Counted from the stretch's first letter, positions 35,280-44,789 are shown. The stretch: DNA of 64,000 nt from Solimonas sp041659605 (GCA_041659605.1 JBAZXW010000008.1:66702-130701), one strand, 5' to 3'. Notes: generated by a model not told the origin, from the letters alone. Translations and numbers: made by a program.

Positions 35280-35972
35280 TCACGTACCGACCCGGCGGCG
35301 CATCTGCCGCAACAGTGCGGCGGACTCCAGTTCGCGGCCGCCGAGTTGCCGGCGGATCGCCTCGCGCAGCAAGCGACGGACGTCGCGACGCAGCGCGGGG
35401 TCGTTGAGCTGCTCGTCGCGCACGGCCATCAGGCTCGCACCGCTGTAGCCGTCCTGCACGGCGACAAAGCCGCCATCGTGATCGAGCCGGTAGCGTCCGA
35501 CCGGGTCGATGGTGGGCGGAAAACGCAGCCCGTAGCCGATCCCGGCCAGCAGCCGCTTCTCGAACAGGCGCAGCGCGCGCTCGGCCTCGTCGGCGCTGCC
35601 CGCCAGGCTTGGCAGGACAGCCGCGTACAGTGCGTACAGCGCAGGATGTGGATCCTGGCGCTGCAGCAGCCGCAGCAGCAGCTCGTTGAGATACCAGCCG
35701 AAGAAGATGCGCTCGCCGCTCAGGGTAATCGGCGCGGCACGCGCTTCCGCCGCGCTCAGCGTGCCCAGTTCACCGCCAGCACGCCACGACAGCAGCAAGG
35801 GCGTGAACGGTTGCAGGACGCCGCGCAGGCGCGATTTCGGGCCGCGCGCGCTGCGTGCCACGAGCCCGACGCGACCGTGCGTCGATGTGAAGATCTCGAT
35901 CAGCGCGCTGCTTTCGCGATACGGGCGTTGCGCAAGAAGATACGCCGGCTCCAACTGGACCTGCGCGTGCAT
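35280..35972 (-). CDS. recO: DNA repair protein RecO
   Basis: Recombination mediator that helps load RecA on SSB-coated DNA in the RecFOR pathway. 230 residues with an N-terminal OB fold (AYLLAQRPYRESSALIEIFTS, then GRVGLVARSARGPKSRLRG) and a helical C-terminal domain (NELLLRLLQRQDPHPALY). The zinc cysteines present in some homologues are not seen. It lies 16 bp after era. Confidence 0.92.
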   Translation of the reverse strand: MHAQVQLEPAYLLAQRPYRESSALIEIFTSTHGRVGLVARSARGPKSRLRGVLQPFTPLLLSWRAGGELGTLSAAEARAAPITLSGERIFFGWYLNELLLRLLQRQDPHPALYALYAAVLPSLAGSADEAERALRLFEKRLLAGIGYGLRFPPTIDPVGRYRLDHDGGFVAVQDGYSGASLMAVRDEQLNDPALRRDVRRLLREAIRRQLGGRELESAALLRQMRRRVGT

Positions 35973-35988
35973 GAGCAGCCTGTGCGTT

Positions 35989-36876
35989 TCAGTCGTCCAG
36001 GCTCAGGCCGAAACGGCGCAGCGCCTTGGGATCGTCGCTCCAGTTCTCGCGCACCTTGCACCACAGCTGCAGGAACACCTTGCGGCCGAGCTGGTGCTCC
36101 AGCTCGCGGCGCGCCGCCGAGCCCACCTTCTTGAGGGTCGACCCGTTCTCGCCGATCACGATCTTCTTCTGGCCGTCGCGCTCGACCCAGATAATCGCGC
36201 TGATGCGGTCAAGGCCCTCCCCGCGCTCGTAATGCTCGACCTCGACGGTCAGTGCGTACGGCAGTTCCTCGTGCAGGTTGCGGATCAGCTTCTCGCGCAC
36301 GACTTCGGCGACGGTGAAGGCCTCGCCGTGGGCAACGACCTGGCCGGGCGGATACAGCGGCGGACCTTCCGGCAGCCGCGCGAGAATCTCGTCGACCAGC
36401 GGCTTGAGGTTTTCGCGACGCAGCGCCGACACCGGAATCACGAAGCTGTAGTTGCGCATCGCCGCCAGCTTCTGCAGCTCTGGCAGCAGCGCGGAACGAT
36501 CCTTGTGGTGATCGATCTTGTTGACGATGAGTCCGACCGGCACGGCACTGCGCGCAAGCCGCTCGAGCACCGCCTGGTCCTCCTCGGTCCAGCGCCCGGC
36601 CTCGACGACGAACAGCACCAGGTCGACGTCACGCAGGGCGCTGGCGGCCGCCTCGTTCATCGCGCGGTTGAGGGCGCGCTTCTGCAGGCGGTGCAGACCC
36701 GGCGTATCGACGAAGACGATCTGGTCGGAGCCCACGTGCAGGACGCCCTGGATGCGATGCCGCGTCGTCTGCGGCTTGTGCGAAACGATGCTGACCTTTT
36801 GCCCGACCAGGGCGTTGAGCAGCGACGATTTTCCGACGTTAGGGCGACCTGCGATCGTCACGATCCCGCTACGCAC
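35989..36876 (-). CDS. era: GTPase Era
   Basis: Ribosome-assembly GTPase that binds the 3' end of 16S rRNA. 295 residues: G1 GRPNVGKSSLLNA, G3 DTPGLH, G4 NKID, and a C-terminal KH domain (EELPYALTVEVEHYE, IVIGENGSTLKKVGSAAR). The GTG start at 36876 lies 8 bp inside the rnc gene's end and has GGAG before it; a longer upstream frame is rejected. The rnc-era pair is nearly universal in this class. Confidence 0.96.
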   Translation of the reverse strand: MRSGIVTIAGRPNVGKSSLLNALVGQKVSIVSHKPQTTRHRIQGVLHVGSDQIVFVDTPGLHRLQKRALNRAMNEAAASALRDVDLVLFVVEAGRWTEEDQAVLERLARSAVPVGLIVNKIDHHKDRSALLPELQKLAAMRNYSFVIPVSALRRENLKPLVDEILARLPEGPPLYPPGQVVAHGEAFTVAEVVREKLIRNLHEELPYALTVEVEHYERGEGLDRISAIIWVERDGQKKIVIGENGSTLKKVGSAARRELEHQLGRKVFLQLWCKVRENWSDDPKALRRFGLSLDD

Positions 36877-37552
36877 GTCCGCTCTCCAGCTGCGCCAGCA
36901 TCGACTGCGCCGCCTGCTGCTCGGCATTGCGCCTACTGGCGGCCTCCGCCTCGGTGCGGATGTCCGCGTCTGCCAGCGAGCAGCACACCCCGAAGCGGCG
37001 CGCATGCGGCGGTCCCTCCTCGCTCAGGATCTCGTATCGGGGCAAGGGACGCGCGCGCGCCTGCAGCCACTCCTGCAGCCGCGTCTTCGGATCCTTGAGC
37101 AACTCGGCGTCCGGCAGCTCGGCGAGCAACGGCAGCAGCAGACGCTGACAGACCGACTTGGCTTCGGCAAAACCGGCGTCGAGAAACACCGCACCGAGCA
37201 CTGCCTCGACCGCATCGGCCAGGATCGAGTCGCGGCGAAAGCCGCCGGACTTCAGCTCGCTTTCGCCCAGGCGGATGACCTCGCCAAGCTGCAGTTCGCG
37301 CGCCAGACGCGCGAGCGATTCCTCACGCACGAGCCCAGCGCGGAGGCGCGACAGGGCGCCCTCCTCGGCGGCTGGCTTTTCCGCGTACAGCGTGTCGGCC
37401 GCCACGAAATTGAGCAGCGCGTCGCCAAGGAACTCCAGACGCTCATTGTTGCGCCCGCCCAGGCTGCGGTGCGTCAGCGCAAGATTCAGCAACGCCGGAT
37501 CCGCGAAGCGGTGGCCCAGGCGTTTCTGCAGGAGTTCAAGCAGGTCGCTCAA
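36869..37552 (-). CDS. rnc: Ribonuclease III
   Basis: Double-strand RNA endonuclease for rRNA and mRNA processing. 227 residues, with the catalytic signature ERLEFLGDALLNF and the second acidic site DAVEAVLGAVFLDAG. A C-terminal double-strand RNA-binding domain covers the last 70 residues (KTRLQEWLQARARPLPRYEI). The ATG overlaps the stop of the DUF4845 gene by 4 bp. Confidence 0.96.
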   Translation of the reverse strand: MSDLLELLQKRLGHRFADPALLNLALTHRSLGGRNNERLEFLGDALLNFVAADTLYAEKPAAEEGALSRLRAGLVREESLARLARELQLGEVIRLGESELKSGGFRRDSILADAVEAVLGAVFLDAGFAEAKSVCQRLLLPLLAELPDAELLKDPKTRLQEWLQARARPLPRYEILSEEGPPHARRFGVCCSLADADIRTEAEAASRRNAEQQAAQSMLAQLESGRA

Positions 37553-37929
37553 GACTGGACATTGGCGAGCGGAACATCTGCCGCGAAATCGATCACGATC
37601 GAGATGTTGTAGAACAAATGCTCGCGCGCTTCGTATTCGTAGCTGAGGAAGCGGCCTGTCTGGGTGCGCTTGACCTTGACGTCACGTGGTTCCAGGTACC
37701 TGATGTCTTCGATGTCCCAGTATCGCTGCAAGGCATTGCGCAGCACCATCGCCTCGGCGCGACCGTTCTCGGGATCGGCCGCCACCTTGTTGATCGAGCT
37801 CGCGACCTTCATCTGGTTCAGATAGATCGGCAGGCACTTCATGACGACGATCGCGGTGAAGGCGATCACACCCAACACGAACAGCAGCCCGAACCAGCCC
37901 AGGCCTCGTTGACGGCTCCGCATGCGCAT
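37549..37929 (-). CDS. DUF4845 membrane protein
   Basis: A 126-residue protein with one N-terminal helix (LGWFGLLFVLGVIAFTAIVVM) and a soluble tail containing ALQRYWDIEDIRYLEPRDVKV. This small family is regularly encoded between lepB and rnc in pseudomonads and relatives; no function is established. The ATG at 37929 has GAGGAG five bases before it. It is coupled to rnc by an ATGA overlap. Confidence 0.85.
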   Translation of the reverse strand: MRMRSRQRGLGWFGLLFVLGVIAFTAIVVMKCLPIYLNQMKVASSINKVAADPENGRAEAMVLRNALQRYWDIEDIRYLEPRDVKVKRTQTGRFLSYEYEAREHLFYNISIVIDFAADVPLANVQS

Positions 37930-37961
37930 GATGACTCCTCTGGTCAGCCCCATTGCCGGTA

Positions 37962-38747
37962 CTACTTGATCCAATTGCCGATCCGCGAAAAGTCGATCCG
38001 GGTCTCGGCGCTGTCCCATGACATCCAGATCATGAACGCCTTGCCGACGAGATTCCGCTCCGGAACTGTACCCCAACGGCGGCTGTCGTCCGAGCCGTCG
38101 CGGTTGTCGCCCATCGCGAAGTATTCCCCTGGCGGCACGACGAATTCGAAATCGTCCGGGCGCCGCGCCGGATTGACCAGCACGTGATGCTCGACGCCGG
38201 TCAGATTCTCGGTCAGCCGGTAAACGACGCCCGGCGGCGGCAGCCCCGGCGCGGTATAGACGCCGGCCGGCTGTTGGGACGCCGGCTCGCCGTTCACAAA
38301 CAGCTGCTTGTCGCGGTAGGCAATGCGGTCGCCGGGGAGACCGACGAGGCGCTTGATGAAGTCCTTGCTCGGATCGACCGGCCAGCGGAAGACGACGACG
38401 TCGCCGCGCTGCGGTTCGCCGGCCTTGAAGAACTTGTAATGGAACACCGGATCGCGCAAGCCGAACGTAAACTTGTTGACCAGGATGAAGTCGCCGACCA
38501 GCAGGGTCGGAATCATCGACCCGGACGGGATGCGGAACGGCTCGGCGACGAACGAGCGCAGCATCAGCACGACGAAGATCACCGGAAAGAACGAGTTGCA
38601 GAAGTCAACGAATGCGTTCGCCTTCGCCCCATCGATGCGCTGCGCGCGCCCCGGCGCGAACAGCCACTTGTCCAGCGCCCAGACCACGCCGGTGACCAGC
38701 GTCAGCGCCGTCAGAATCACTGCGAAGTCGATATGAAAGTCCGCCAT
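37962..38747 (-). CDS. lepB: Signal peptidase I
   Basis: Inner-membrane protease that removes signal peptides from exported proteins. 261 residues: two membrane helices (about 8-25 and 52-64), then the periplasmic Ser-Lys site with Ser77 in FRIPSGSMIPTLL and the Lys in DFIKRLVGLPGD, and the C-terminal MGDNRDGSDDSRRWG box. The ATG at 38747 with GAGG before it is preferred over an upstream start. It lies 34 bp after lepA, the classical lepA-lepB order. Confidence 0.95.
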   Translation of the reverse strand: MADFHIDFAVILTALTLVTGVVWALDKWLFAPGRAQRIDGAKANAFVDFCNSFFPVIFVVLMLRSFVAEPFRIPSGSMIPTLLVGDFILVNKFTFGLRDPVFHYKFFKAGEPQRGDVVVFRWPVDPSKDFIKRLVGLPGDRIAYRDKQLFVNGEPASQQPAGVYTAPGLPPPGVVYRLTENLTGVEHHVLVNPARRPDDFEFVVPPGEYFAMGDNRDGSDDSRRWGTVPERNLVGKAFMIWMSWDSAETRIDFSRIGNWIK

Positions 38748-38781
38748 GCCTCGATTTCCCCCGTACGTGAAGCGTACCCCG

Positions 38782-40584
38782 TCACTTCTTGCGATCGACG
38801 CCCAGCACCGCAAGGAAGGCTTCCTGCGGAATTTCGACGTTGCCGACCGATTTCATGCGCTTCTTGCCTTCCTTCTGCTTCTCCAGCAGCTTGCGCTTGC
38901 GGCTGACGTCGCCGCCGTAGCACTTCGCCAGCACGTCCTTGCGCAGCGCCTTGACCGTCGTGCGCGCGATGACTTTCGAGCCGATCGCCGCCTGGATCGC
39001 GATGTCGAACATCTGCCGGTGGATCACTTCCTGCATGCGCTCGCAGAGGTCGCGTCCGCGCGGATACGCCGTATCGCGGTGGACGATGCTGGCCAGGGCG
39101 TCAACCTTGTCGCCGTTGACCAGCACGTCGAGCCGCACCAGGTCCGCGGCCTGGAAGCGCACGAACTCGTACTCGAACGACGCAAATCCGCGCGACACGC
39201 TCTTGAGGCGATCGAAGAAGTCGAGCACGACTTCGGCGAGCGGCATCTCGACTTCCATCTGAACCTGCGAACCGAGATAGCGAAGGTTCTTCTGCACGCC
39301 GCGCTTTTCCATGCACAGCTGCATCACCGTGCCGACATAGTCGGGCGGCATCAGGATGCGGGCGTTGATGATCGGCTCGCGGATCTCCTGCATCGAACCC
39401 GAGTCGGGCAGCTCGGCAGGATTGTCGATGCGGATCACGTCGCCATCGTTCTTCAGCACTTCGTAGATCACGGACGGCGCAGTCGTGATCAGATTGATGT
39501 TGTACTCGCGCTCCAGCCGCTCCTGCACGATGTCCATGTGCAGCATGCCGAGGAAGCCGATACGAAAACCGAAACCCAGCGCAGTCGAGTTCTCGGGTTC
39601 GAACTGCAAGGCCGAGTCGTTGAGCCGCAGCTTCTGCAGCGACTCGCGAAAGTCCTCGAAGTCCTCGGCATCGACCGGGAACATGCCGGCGAACACGCGC
39701 GGCTGCACCTCACGGAAGCCGGGCACCGGCGCATCGCAGGGCCGGGCCGCAGCGGTCAAGGTATCGCCGACCGGTGCACCGAAGATGTCCTTGATGCCGG
39801 CGACAATCATGCCGACCTCGCCGCACTCCAGCACCTCCTTGAACACGCGCTTGGGTGTGTTCACGCCAATCATCGTCACTTCGTAATCGCGTCCGGTCGA
39901 CATCACCCGGATCTTTTCGCCCTTCTTCAATGAACCGTTGACGATGCGCAGCAGCGAGACGACACCGAGGTAGTTGTCGAACCAGGAGTCGATGATCAGC
40001 GCCTGCAGACGACCATCCGGATCGCCCTTGGGCGCCGGCAGCTTGTGCACGACCGCTTCGAGCACATCGGGCACGTTGAGCCCGGTCTTCGCCGAGATGC
40101 GCAGCGCGTCGACTGCCGGAATGCCGATGATCTGTTCGACCTCCTCGCAGACGCGTTCCGGCTCGGCGTTCTGCAGGTCGATCTTGTTGAGGACCGTCAG
40201 CACTTCGAGGTTCTGCTCGAGCGCCGTGTAGCAGTTGGCGACCGACTGCGCCTCGACGCCCTGCGACGCGTCGACGACCAGCAGCGCGCCCTCGCAGGCG
40301 GCCAGAGAACGCGACACCTCGTACGAGAAGTCGACGTGTCCCGGCGTATCGATCAGGTTGAACTGGTAGAGCTCGCCGTCCTTGGCGCGGTAATGCAGCT
40401 GCACCGCCTGCGCCTTGATCGTGATGCCGCGCTCGCGCTCGATCGGGTTGTTGTCGAGCACCTGCTGGGTCATCTCGCGCTGCTCGAGGCCGCCGGTCAG
40501 CTGGATGAAACGGTCCGCCAGCGTCGACTTGCCGTGGTCGATGTGGGCGATGATGCAGAAGTTACGGATGTGATCCTGACGCAC
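38782..40584 (-). CDS. lepA: Elongation factor 4 (LepA)
   Basis: Translational GTPase that acts on stalled ribosomes or during 30S assembly. 600 residues. G1 AHIDHGKSTLADRF, the switch RERGITIKAQAV, DTPGHVDFSYEV and NKIDL are clear. The LepA-specific C-terminal domain ends EIPQEAFLAVLGVDRKK. The start is GTG at 40584 with no obvious ribosome site. A TATACT-like -10 lies at about 40611-40616 on the minus strand, so a promoter in the spacer is possible. Confidence 0.96.
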   Translation of the reverse strand: MRQDHIRNFCIIAHIDHGKSTLADRFIQLTGGLEQREMTQQVLDNNPIERERGITIKAQAVQLHYRAKDGELYQFNLIDTPGHVDFSYEVSRSLAACEGALLVVDASQGVEAQSVANCYTALEQNLEVLTVLNKIDLQNAEPERVCEEVEQIIGIPAVDALRISAKTGLNVPDVLEAVVHKLPAPKGDPDGRLQALIIDSWFDNYLGVVSLLRIVNGSLKKGEKIRVMSTGRDYEVTMIGVNTPKRVFKEVLECGEVGMIVAGIKDIFGAPVGDTLTAAARPCDAPVPGFREVQPRVFAGMFPVDAEDFEDFRESLQKLRLNDSALQFEPENSTALGFGFRIGFLGMLHMDIVQERLEREYNINLITTAPSVIYEVLKNDGDVIRIDNPAELPDSGSMQEIREPIINARILMPPDYVGTVMQLCMEKRGVQKNLRYLGSQVQMEVEMPLAEVVLDFFDRLKSVSRGFASFEYEFVRFQAADLVRLDVLVNGDKVDALASIVHRDTAYPRGRDLCERMQEVIHRQMFDIAIQAAIGSKVIARTTVKALRKDVLAKCYGGDVSRKRKLLEKQKEGKKRMKSVGNVEIPQEAFLAVLGVDRKK

Positions 40585-40612
40585 GATAGGGACGTAGACG
40601 AGGGTCGCGCAG

Positions 40613-40712
40613 TATAGCCGTAGGGTGGATGGGGTGGGTGGCGCGCAGCGGAGCCCACCGATCGCGTCCGCTGGGCTACGCCTCGCGAGCGCGCGACTCC
40701 GCCCGCCCTAGC
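40613..40712. repeat. GTAGGGTGG/CCGCCCTA-type palindromic repeat
   Basis: The spacer between lepA and the glutaredoxin gene is a degenerate inverted repeat. It opens GTAGGGTGG, contains GGTGGGT and AGCCCACC arms, and closes CCGCCCTAG. The TAG stop of the glutaredoxin gene (40708-40710) lies in its closing arm. A cleaner relative is at 60877-60913. Confidence 0.55.
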
Positions 40713-40968
40713 CGGACGCGGCGGACCGGAACGCCGCCGCGTCGAAGCGGCCTTCGGCGACGACCTCGCCCTGCCCGTCGAGCAGGACCGGAATGCGCCG
40801 GCCGAAACGCAGGCGCCACTCGGCGCGGTCGTCGACGCAGGCATGCTCGATCCGGCAATCGGTGTCGCCCAGATGGGTGCGCAAGTCCTCTTCGAACGCT
40901 TCGCACAGATGGCAGTCCGGCCGGCCCAGCAGCAGGTAGCCCGCTATACCGGAAGTGCTCACGGTCAT
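40708..40968 (-). CDS. Glutaredoxin-like (DUF836) thiol protein
   Basis: An 86-residue thioredoxin-fold protein with the active-site pair in GRPDCHLCEAF, followed by HACVDDRAEWRLRFGRRIPVLL, where the cis-Pro of the fold is in RIPVLL. It lies in the mucD-lepA stretch and overlaps the mucD stop (ATGA). A role in thiol redox of the envelope-stress regulon is inferred from position. The stop codon is part of a spacer repeat. Confidence 0.85.
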   Translation of the reverse strand: MTVSTSGIAGYLLLGRPDCHLCEAFEEDLRTHLGDTDCRIEHACVDDRAEWRLRFGRRIPVLLDGQGEVVAEGRFDAAAFRSAASG

Positions 40969-42410
40969 TTCTCGGCCGTGGGCGGCACATCCAGGGCCAG
41001 GAACAAGGGGGCGCCGCCCCGCTGCACCAGCACCGCAACCGTCTGTCCGGGCGTCAACCGTGCGGCGACCTCGTCGAAACGCTCCGGACTGTCGACCACC
41101 TGCCCGGCCAGCTGGATCAGGATGTCGTCGGGACGCACCCCAGCGCGCGCCGCCGGACCCTCGCCGACATCGGTCACCAGGATGCCGCCGCTGACGACCT
41201 GCGCGGCGCGACGTTCCTCCGCGGTCAACGAACGCACCTGCAGCCCGAGCCGGATCGGCGGGACTGCCGCCGCCGGGGAAGGCGTCTGCTCGGACCGCAA
41301 CGTGCCGACCTCGATCTTGAGCTGCAACTCCTTGCCGGCACGGATCACATCAAGCGTCGCCAGCGCCCCCGGATCGGTGATACCGACCATGTGCGGAAGG
41401 CTCTGCGAGCTCGGCAGGGGCTCGCCGTTGTAGCGCAGGATCACATCGCCCTCGCGCAAGCCGGAGCGCGCCGCCGGGCTGTCCGGCAGCACGCGTGCGA
41501 TCAGGGCCCCTTCGGCCTTCCCCATGCCGAACTGCTTGGCGATATCGCGGTCGACCTCCTGGACAACGACGCCGAGCCAGCCGCGCGTGACGACACCGGT
41601 GTCGCGCAGCTGCCGCGCAACCTTGGCGGCGATATCGATCGGGATCGAGAACGAAACCCCCATGTAGCCACCGGACTGCGAGTAGATCTGCGAGTTGACG
41701 CCGACCACCTCACCGTCGAGGTTGAACAGCGGTCCGCCGGAATTGCCCGGGTTGATCGCGACGTCGGTCTGGATGAACGGCACATACTGCTCGGTCACCA
41801 GCGCCCGCCCCTTGGCCGAGACGATGCCGGCGGTCACCGAGTAATCGAAGCCGAAAGGCGAGCCGATCGCCAGCACCCACTGCCCCGGCCGCAGCTTGAG
41901 CGACTCGCCGATACGCACGACCGGCAGCTCGGTGGCGTCGATGCGCAGCAGCGCCAGATCGCTGGCCTCGTCGCTACCGACCACCTGCGCCGTGAACTGG
42001 CGGCGATCCAGCAAGCGGACGATGACTTCCTTGGCGCCGCGGATCACGTGGAAATTGGTCAGGATGTAGCCGTCGTCCCACAGAATGAAGCCTGAGCCCA
42101 GCGACTGCTGGTCGGGGAAGAACTCGTCGCCGTCGGACGGCGCCTCTTCCTGTTGCTGCTCGAAGAACTTGCGGAACCACTCGGGGGTCTCTTCCAGCCC
42201 GTCCGGGGGCAACTCTCCGGACGGCGCATCCGCTGCGGGCGCCTCGGCCGGGACCGTGCTGATGTTGACCACCGCCGGCGACACCTGTTCGACCAGATCC
42301 GCAAAGTCGGGATAGGCGCTGGCCTGGACCACGGGCGCACGCTCGCAGGCCGCGAGCAGCGGCAGGATCAGAAGAGTCAGACACCGCCATGAGCGGGCGA
42401 CAGACAGCAT
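40965..42410 (-). CDS. mucD: DegP/MucD-type serine protease with two PDZ domains, probable lipoprotein
   Basis: Periplasmic quality-control protease, 481 residues. The catalytic triad is His121 (TNFHVIRGAKE), Asp151 (ASDLALLRID) and Ser224 (NPGNSGGPLF). PDZ domains follow at about 280-370 and 390-475. Unusually, the signal sequence ends LPLLAAC with Cys22, a good lipobox, so the protein may be membrane-anchored instead of soluble. The ATG at 42410 has GGAG eight bases before it. It follows rseC after 119 bp, the usual mucD place in the sigma-E operon. Confidence 0.92.
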   Translation of the reverse strand: MLSVARSWRCLTLLILPLLAACERAPVVQASAYPDFADLVEQVSPAVVNISTVPAEAPAADAPSGELPPDGLEETPEWFRKFFEQQQEEAPSDGDEFFPDQQSLGSGFILWDDGYILTNFHVIRGAKEVIVRLLDRRQFTAQVVGSDEASDLALLRIDATELPVVRIGESLKLRPGQWVLAIGSPFGFDYSVTAGIVSAKGRALVTEQYVPFIQTDVAINPGNSGGPLFNLDGEVVGVNSQIYSQSGGYMGVSFSIPIDIAAKVARQLRDTGVVTRGWLGVVVQEVDRDIAKQFGMGKAEGALIARVLPDSPAARSGLREGDVILRYNGEPLPSSQSLPHMVGITDPGALATLDVIRAGKELQLKIEVGTLRSEQTPSPAAAVPPIRLGLQVRSLTAEERRAAQVVSGGILVTDVGEGPAARAGVRPDDILIQLAGQVVDSPERFDEVAARLTPGQTVAVLVQRGGAPLFLALDVPPTAEK

Positions 42411-42529
42411 GTACGGCTCCAGCCGGTGGGCGCGAGGAGTGGATTTCAGCGCGAATTTCAAAGGATTCGCGTCTGAAATACAAACGCGCTCAAACGTGGC
42501 AGGTTACCGCAGACTGCAACTTCAGCGAA

Positions 42530-43003
42530 TCAGGACCCCGGCGGACGCGCGCAGACCTGCGCCGTCTGCGCATCCCGACGCAGCAGTACCAGGCGATAGC
42601 GCGCCGACTGTGCGGCGCGCTGCGCAGCGGCGCGGGTCGCGGCGAAGCCACCGGCGAAACCGGCCAGGCCGAACCCGGCGACCAGCAGATCGTGCGCGTG
42701 CAGGACCAGCTGGGCGAAGGCGCCGGCGGCGAACATGCCGACAAGAGGCACCAGATAGACCCACAGCGACGCCTGCATCAGCGCCGCTTCGTCGACGCCG
42801 ACGATGACCGTCTCGCCGCAGCGCAGATCGCGGATCGCTCCGTCGACGCAGACGTCCGAATGCCTGCGGCCGACCAGACGCCCCAGCACACCACCGCCGC
42901 AACCACGTCCCTCCGCGCAGCGCGGACAGGATTCCGGGCCGAAAGCCTTGACCCAGGTCCCGCCTTCGTCGATCCGCGAAACGATCGCGCGCTCTTCGAT
43001 CAC
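42530..43003 (-). CDS. rseC: RseC/MucC-family membrane protein
   Basis: A 157-residue inner-membrane protein of the SoxR-reducing/RseC family. The cytosolic N-terminus has the Cys motif CPRCAEGRGCGGG, and two helices follow near 80-100 and 105-125. It is thought to tune sigma-E or reduce SoxR; its role here is inferred from the operon. The ATG overlaps the rseB stop by 4 bp. Confidence 0.9.
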   Translation of the reverse strand: MIEERAIVSRIDEGGTWVKAFGPESCPRCAEGRGCGGGVLGRLVGRRHSDVCVDGAIRDLRCGETVIVGVDEAALMQASLWVYLVPLVGMFAAGAFAQLVLHAHDLLVAGFGLAGFAGGFAATRAAAQRAAQSARYRLVLLRRDAQTAQVCARPPGS

Positions 43004-44067
43004 GGCCCGGTCACGGCATGGTCGGGGTCGCCGTCCGCGGCCGCGGGGCCCGCCACGGCGGATTGCGGCGACGGTGCCGCCTCCCCTGGCTGCAGGCTTT
43101 CGCCGATCAGGCGCACCGTCTGCGGCGGCGCCTCGCCGACGACCGTGATGTGTACGCGGCCGAGCAGGCGGCCGAAGGCATGCATTGCGCCCATGCTCGA
43201 CTGGCCCTGGAAACCCTGCGCCGGCGCTTCGCGCCGCGCGCTGAACACGGAAATGGCGGACAGCCCGTCAGTGATCAGCACGTGCTCGACGACGCCCTTG
43301 CCGTCGGCGGTCGGCCGCACTTCGCGCATGGTCACGCGATAACCCGGCGGCAAGTCGCGAAACTGCCAGGGCGCCGGGGCTGCGGCCGGGCCGGCCACCG
43401 GCACGTCGGCGACACGGGCCGCTTGCACCGGCTGCGCCGCTTGTTGCGCCGGCGCGGACTCCAGGTTCGACTCAAAGGCCTGCGCCGGAATCGAGCGCGG
43501 GAACTCGACTTCCGTGAACTTCATCTGCTCGAGCACGACGCCATCGCGTGCAACCAGATTGACCTGGAGCGGCACATCCGTCTGGGCATCCGCGCAGATC
43601 TGGTAGCCGTAGCGGAAGTCGTCCTTGGGCGTGATCGCCAGCGCTCGACAGCTGCGGCCGGCCACGCGCGCCGAACCCATATCCCGGAACTCGTAGACTT
43701 CCGCCAGTTGCGCGACGCGTTCGGCGCTGAGCGCCGGGAATAACCCCTTGGGCGTGGTCTTGTCGACCGTGACGCGGCGGTCCTTGGGCAACAGGCAGAT
43801 CACCTGACCGTCGCGCTTGACCACTTCGCGCGGGGCACCGTCCAGCGCCTGCACGCGCTCCATCTCGACGCCGTCGTCGACGCCGTGCACCACCTTGAGG
43901 GTCTCCAGGCGTTCCTGGGTCCGGTAGACGATCACGCCCTGGTAATTGACGCTGCGAGCGGCCTCGCTCATGCGCACCAGCAGATCCGACGAAGCGGCGG
44001 CCCAGACCTGGCCGGATGCGAAGGCGCCGAACAGGCATACAGCAATCGGCAGCCGAAGCCGCCTCAA
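43000..44067 (-). CDS. rseB: Sigma-E regulator RseB/MucB
   Basis: A 355-residue periplasmic protein with signal peptide (PIAVCLFGAFASGQVWA). It binds RseA and shields it from DegS, and releases it when it senses LPS or lipoprotein intermediates. The N-terminal LolA-like domain (SVNYQGVIVYRTQERLETLKV) and the C-terminal MucB domain (PPGYRVTMREVRPTADGKGVVE) are both present. The ATG overlaps the rseA stop by 4 bp. Confidence 0.93.
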   Translation of the reverse strand: MRRLRLPIAVCLFGAFASGQVWAAASSDLLVRMSEAARSVNYQGVIVYRTQERLETLKVVHGVDDGVEMERVQALDGAPREVVKRDGQVICLLPKDRRVTVDKTTPKGLFPALSAERVAQLAEVYEFRDMGSARVAGRSCRALAITPKDDFRYGYQICADAQTDVPLQVNLVARDGVVLEQMKFTEVEFPRSIPAQAFESNLESAPAQQAAQPVQAARVADVPVAGPAAAPAPWQFRDLPPGYRVTMREVRPTADGKGVVEHVLITDGLSAISVFSARREAPAQGFQGQSSMGAMHAFGRLLGRVHITVVGEAPPQTVRLIGESLQPGEAAPSPQSAVAGPAAADGDPDHAVTGP

Positions 44068-44720
44068 GGCTGGTCTCCGGTGACGTCGGCGGATATGGTC
44101 ATCGCCTCCGGCTCACCGACGCTGTGCGCTGCAAAGCGGGCATAGGACAGGGTTACGCCCATGCCGCGATCGGCAAGGGTATTGCTGTGCTCGATCAGAT
44201 AATCGCGCAGCTCCTCCTGCATCGCCGCGCGCCGCGCCATCTCGGCGCTGTCGGCATCGACGGACACCGTCTGCAGATAACGCGGCCGGCGCTGCGCCGC
44301 CGGCAGGGACACTTCGCTGGCGATCTGCGGCATGCCGACGAGTCCGGAACCGGCTGCCGGACCATCCTGGCGCAGGTTCAGGGTCAGGGCGACGGCCGCG
44401 ATCGAAGCCGCTGCGGCAAGTCCTGCAAGCGGCTTCCAGTAACTAGGGGCGTAGCTGCGGGCGTGGGCACGGGCGCGAAACAGCTGCACGACACGGGCGC
44501 TGGTCGAAACCGGGCGTTCGCCGAGCTGCGCCATCACCCCGGCACAGAGGTCGATCGCCGGCTTGCGGATATGCACGCCTTCCATCGCATCGCGGGATAC
44601 GCAAAGACGGCTCCAGCTGGCCTTGAGCTCCGGAGAGCGATCCATCTCCTCCAGAATGCGGTCCAGTTCCCCCGGGCTGCATTCGCCGTCGAGCAGGGCG
44701 GAAAGCGAGTCTTTAGCCAT
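44064..44720 (-). CDS. rseA: Anti-sigma-E factor RseA/MucA
   Basis: A single-pass inner-membrane protein of 218 residues that holds RpoE in the cytosol. The N-terminal anti-sigma domain begins MAKDSLSALLDGECSPGELD; the helix is at about 105-122 (PLAGLAAAASIAAVALTL); the periplasmic tail is the DegS and RseB target. The ATG at 44720 has AGGTG before it; an ATG nine codons upstream is less likely. It lies 69 bp after rpoE. Confidence 0.92.
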   Translation of the reverse strand: MAKDSLSALLDGECSPGELDRILEEMDRSPELKASWSRLCVSRDAMEGVHIRKPAIDLCAGVMAQLGERPVSTSARVVQLFRARAHARSYAPSYWKPLAGLAAAASIAAVALTLNLRQDGPAAGSGLVGMPQIASEVSLPAAQRRPRYLQTVSVDADSAEMARRAAMQEELRDYLIEHSNTLADRGMGVTLSYARFAAHSVGEPEAMTISADVTGDQP

Positions 44721-44789
44721 CAAGGCACCTAGCGGCAGTCGATACATGCAGAACCACGAAACATCCTAAAAGTTCCATCGGCAGGCTCT

